This document shows, piece by piece, positions 62,233 through 64,000 of a stretch of 64,000 nucleotides of DNA. Source of the DNA: G025836975 sp049646585 (GTDB lineage Bacteria > Pseudomonadota > Gammaproteobacteria > Burkholderiales > Burkholderiaceae_B); NCBI GenBank assembly GCA_049646585.1, contig JBARWC010000020.1:1-64000 (forward strand), read 5' to 3'. Numbering within the stretch: the stretch's first letter is position 1; the number at the start of each line of letters is the position of its first letter. The translations under genes and the position numbers were made by a program. A model generated the notes under the pieces. The model was not told the origin of the DNA. It was given only the letters and a program-made list of their open reading frames with translations, and did no database searches.

Positions 62233-63153
62233 ATGCAGGACTTGAACGATATGCTTTACTTTGCCGAGGTCGTCAGCCAAGGCAGTTTTGCCGCCGCCGG
62301 GCGGTCGCTGGGGTTGCCCAAGTCGCGCCTGTCGCGCCGGGTCGCCCGACTGGAGGACGAACTGGGCGTGCGGCTGCTGCAGCGCACGACGCGCAAGCTT
62401 TCCCTGACGATGGCCGGTGAACTCTATTACCGGCATTGCACGGCCCTGCGTGAAGAGGCCGAGGCGGCGGCTGCCGCAGTGGCGCAAATCCAGACCGAAC
62501 CGCGCGGCATCATCCGCGTGGTCTGCCCCGTGACGCTGGTGCAGACCGTAATCGGCCCCATGCTGCCTGACTACCAGGCGCGTCACCCGCAGGTCCAGTT
62601 GCATATGCAGGTCAGCAACCGTGTGGTCGATCTGGTCGAAGAGGGTGTGGACGTGGCCTTGCGCGTGCGCAGCTCGCTGGCCGACAGCGGCAGCCTGGTG
62701 GTCAAGCAGTTGGGCCAGTCGCTGGGCGTGCTGGTGGCCAGCCCGGCGCAACTCCAGCGGCAGGGGGCGCCCCAGCTTCCCAGCGACCTGACGCTGCTTG
62801 ATTCGGTGGCCATGTCGGTCAGCGATGGCCGGGCCTTCTGGAAGCTGTTCGGCCCCAACGGGGCGCAGTACACCGTAACGCACAAGCCGCGTCTCGTGGC
62901 CGACGATCTGCTGACCTTGAAATTCGCCATCGAGGGCGGCGTGGGCCTGGGTGTTCTGCCCGACTACATGTGCCGCGACGAAATCGCCGACGGCAGGCTG
63001 GTTCCGGTGTTGCCCGGCTGGGCGCCGCAACCGGGCATCATCCATGCCGTCTTCGCCTCCCGCCGGGGATTGGCGCCGGCGGTGCGCTCCTTCCTGGATT
63101 TCCTGGGTGAGCGCCTGACGCCCGAGGCGTCGGCGTCGGGGCGGTGGGCTTGA
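62233..63153 (+). CDS. LysR-family regulator, probably of azoR
   Basis: This 306-residue LysR protein has the helix-turn-helix FAAAGRSLGLPKSRLSRRVA near residues 18-37 and a CrgA-type effector domain (IIRVVCPVTLVQTVIGPMLP near residues 93-112, EEGVDVALRVRSS). Divergence from azoR and its relation to LysR regulators of quinone-responsive oxidoreductases suggest that it controls that gene in response to quinone or electrophile stress. Confidence 0.85.
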   Translation: MQDLNDMLYFAEVVSQGSFAAAGRSLGLPKSRLSRRVARLEDELGVRLLQRTTRKLSLTMAGELYYRHCTALREEAEAAAAAVAQIQTEPRGIIRVVCPVTLVQTVIGPMLPDYQARHPQVQLHMQVSNRVVDLVEEGVDVALRVRSSLADSGSLVVKQLGQSLGVLVASPAQLQRQGAPQLPSDLTLLDSVAMSVSDGRAFWKLFGPNGAQYTVTHKPRLVADDLLTLKFAIEGGVGLGVLPDYMCRDEIADGRLVPVLPGWAPQPGIIHAVFASRRGLAPAVRSFLDFLGERLTPEASASGRWA

Positions 63154-63178
63154 TCTTGCCGCGCGGGGCGTCTGGCGC

Positions 63179-64000
63179 TTATCGCCGTGCGCATTTCTCC
63201 GTGGGCGGGATGATGCCCCAGTTCAGGTCTATCAGCGGGCTTTTTTCCGACGACCATGGCGTGCTGACCGTGCCTTGCCAGCGCGCCTGCTCGAACAGCC
63301 GCAGCAATTGTGGATCGGGCTCGCCTTTGGTCAGCCGGCTGTAGACCAGCAGGGCGCCGCAATCGAGCGCCGTCGCGCGGTCCAACCAGGGGGATTCCTC
63401 GTAGCGGCCGTTGATGAATACCTGGGCCTGAGGCCCGCGGTGGATGGCGATGTTGCCGCCCAGCCAGGTGTCGGACGCGATCAGCGTCAGGGGATGCTGG
63501 CCTGCGTGCTCGCGCCAGATGGCGCCCATTTGCGCGGAAATGACGGCGCCCGGAAACATCGATCGTGTATCGCGTCCGCTATACCAGGCCAGGGGCCCGC
63601 GTCCAACGGCGTAGCCGACGGCCATCAGCACATGTACCGCGATGACTACGATGGCGATCCGGCGCAAGGTCTGGCGTTCGTCGCCGGAAATACGCCACAG
63701 CGCATAGAAGCCGAAGAGTATGAAGAAAGTGGTGCCCCAGGACGCCACCAGCCGCGTGCCCAGCAAAGCGGAAACCAGCACGGTGGAAAGGAATGGCGTC
63801 AGGCCCACCCACAACAGGAAAGAGCGGTCCCAGGACGATAGCTCAGACGCGTAGTATTTTTTTCGCTCGACCTGGGCATCCACAGTGTAGACGGCGCGCG
63901 GCGTGGTCTTCCGGGTCCACCAGGCCCAGGCCAGCCAGACCGCCAGCATAGGGCTCAGGCGCGCCAGTTGATCCAGGGTGAAGTCCAGGATGTGCTTGAA
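63179..64000 (-). CDS. Glycosyltransferase family 39-like membrane protein, C-terminal part
   Basis: The gene runs off the right end; the frame is open to base 64000, so at least 274 residues are present. Several membrane helices (VGLTPFLSTVLVSALLGTRL, IVVIAVHVLMAVGYAVGRGP) precede a soluble C-terminal domain (TLIASDTWLGGNIAIHRGPQ, VFINGRYEESPWLDRATALD). This is the C-terminal layout of ArnT-like/GT39 transferases that use polyprenyl-phosphate sugars. Substrate unknown. Confidence 0.7.
   Translation of the reverse strand, partial: FKHILDFTLDQLARLSPMLAVWLAWAWWTRKTTPRAVYTVDAQVERKKYYASELSSWDRSFLLWVGLTPFLSTVLVSALLGTRLVASWGTTFFILFGFYALWRISGDERQTLRRIAIVVIAVHVLMAVGYAVGRGPLAWYSGRDTRSMFPGAVISAQMGAIWREHAGQHPLTLIASDTWLGGNIAIHRGPQAQVFINGRYEESPWLDRATALDCGALLVYSRLTKGEPDPQLLRLFEQARWQGTVSTPWSSEKSPLIDLNWGIIPPTEKCARR

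Overview
The window looks like chromosomal DNA of a betaproteobacterium of the Burkholderiales, most probably family Alcaligenaceae (Bordetella/Achromobacter/Pusillimonas-like). This rests on the high GC, the protein style and the mixture of glc, mnmA, purB, nrdJ, dbpA and several Liv-type transporters. Genus cannot be fixed from sequence reading alone.

1-7.4 kb is a self-contained ectoine module. A MarR-type regulator is translationally coupled to ectABCD (ectoine and 5-hydroxyectoine synthesis). It converges with ehuBCDA (ectoine/hydroxyectoine ABC uptake). The marR promoter carries a perfect 14-bp palindrome on its -10 box, and closely related sequences sit on the predicted ehuB promoter, so one regulator probably controls both synthesis and uptake. 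7.4-15.3 kb holds a DAHP synthase gene behind a short Phe-rich leader peptide and a terminator/antiterminator pair (a classic amino-acid attenuator), then a D-lactate dehydrogenase-like oxidase, glcDEF (glycolate oxidase) and mnmA. 15.3-21.7 kb holds a TauE/SafE exporter, a LysR regulator divergent from an orphan leuCD-like isomerase pair, a glutathione S-transferase and purB.

21.75-25.77 kb is a small decayed prophage inserted in a tRNA-Lys(CTT) gene. It is bounded by a 46-bp direct repeat and contains an integrase, lysis genes (SAR-type endolysin and nested Rz/Rz1 spanins), a truncated SRAP gene joined to a TrfB/KorA-like tail, and an SOS-box-like site. It is followed by an outer-membrane beta-barrel protein, a RelE/Xre-type toxin-antitoxin pair with a probably leaderless toxin mRNA, structured non-coding DNA, and a large class II ribonucleotide reductase (nrdJ).

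32.1-48.9 kb is the most interesting part: a catabolic island of visibly lower GC. It encodes a MaoC hydratase, an enoyl-CoA hydratase, a DUF35 protein with a cysteine-less SCP2-thiolase/aldolase, a PaaK-like CoA ligase, a family III CoA-transferase, an alpha-methylacyl-CoA racemase-like protein, a single-subunit diiron oxygenase with its own ferredoxin-flavin reductase, a TetR regulator, a PaaN aldehyde dehydrogenase, a PaaI thioesterase, a complete Liv-type ABC importer and a nitroreductase-family flavoprotein. Three promoters carry the same TTRACCGTC-type palindromic operator, so the TetR protein probably controls the whole set. The gene set resembles the phenylacetyl-CoA epoxide/oxepin pathway, but the multicomponent PaaABCDE oxygenase is replaced by an unrelated-looking two-gene system and a side-chain-cleaving module is added. 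The substrate is not identifiable by eye; an aromatic or alpha-methyl-branched carboxylic acid is the best guess.

48.97-64 kb returns to host-like sequence: a KefB/C-type antiporter, two tandem paralogous proteins of unknown function, a second Liv-type cluster with a permease-ATPase fusion, an MmyB-like regulator divergent from a small membrane protein with helically phased operator repeats, ribA, dbpA, an azoreductase with a divergent LysR regulator, and the C-terminal part of a glycosyltransferase-39-type membrane protein cut by the window end.
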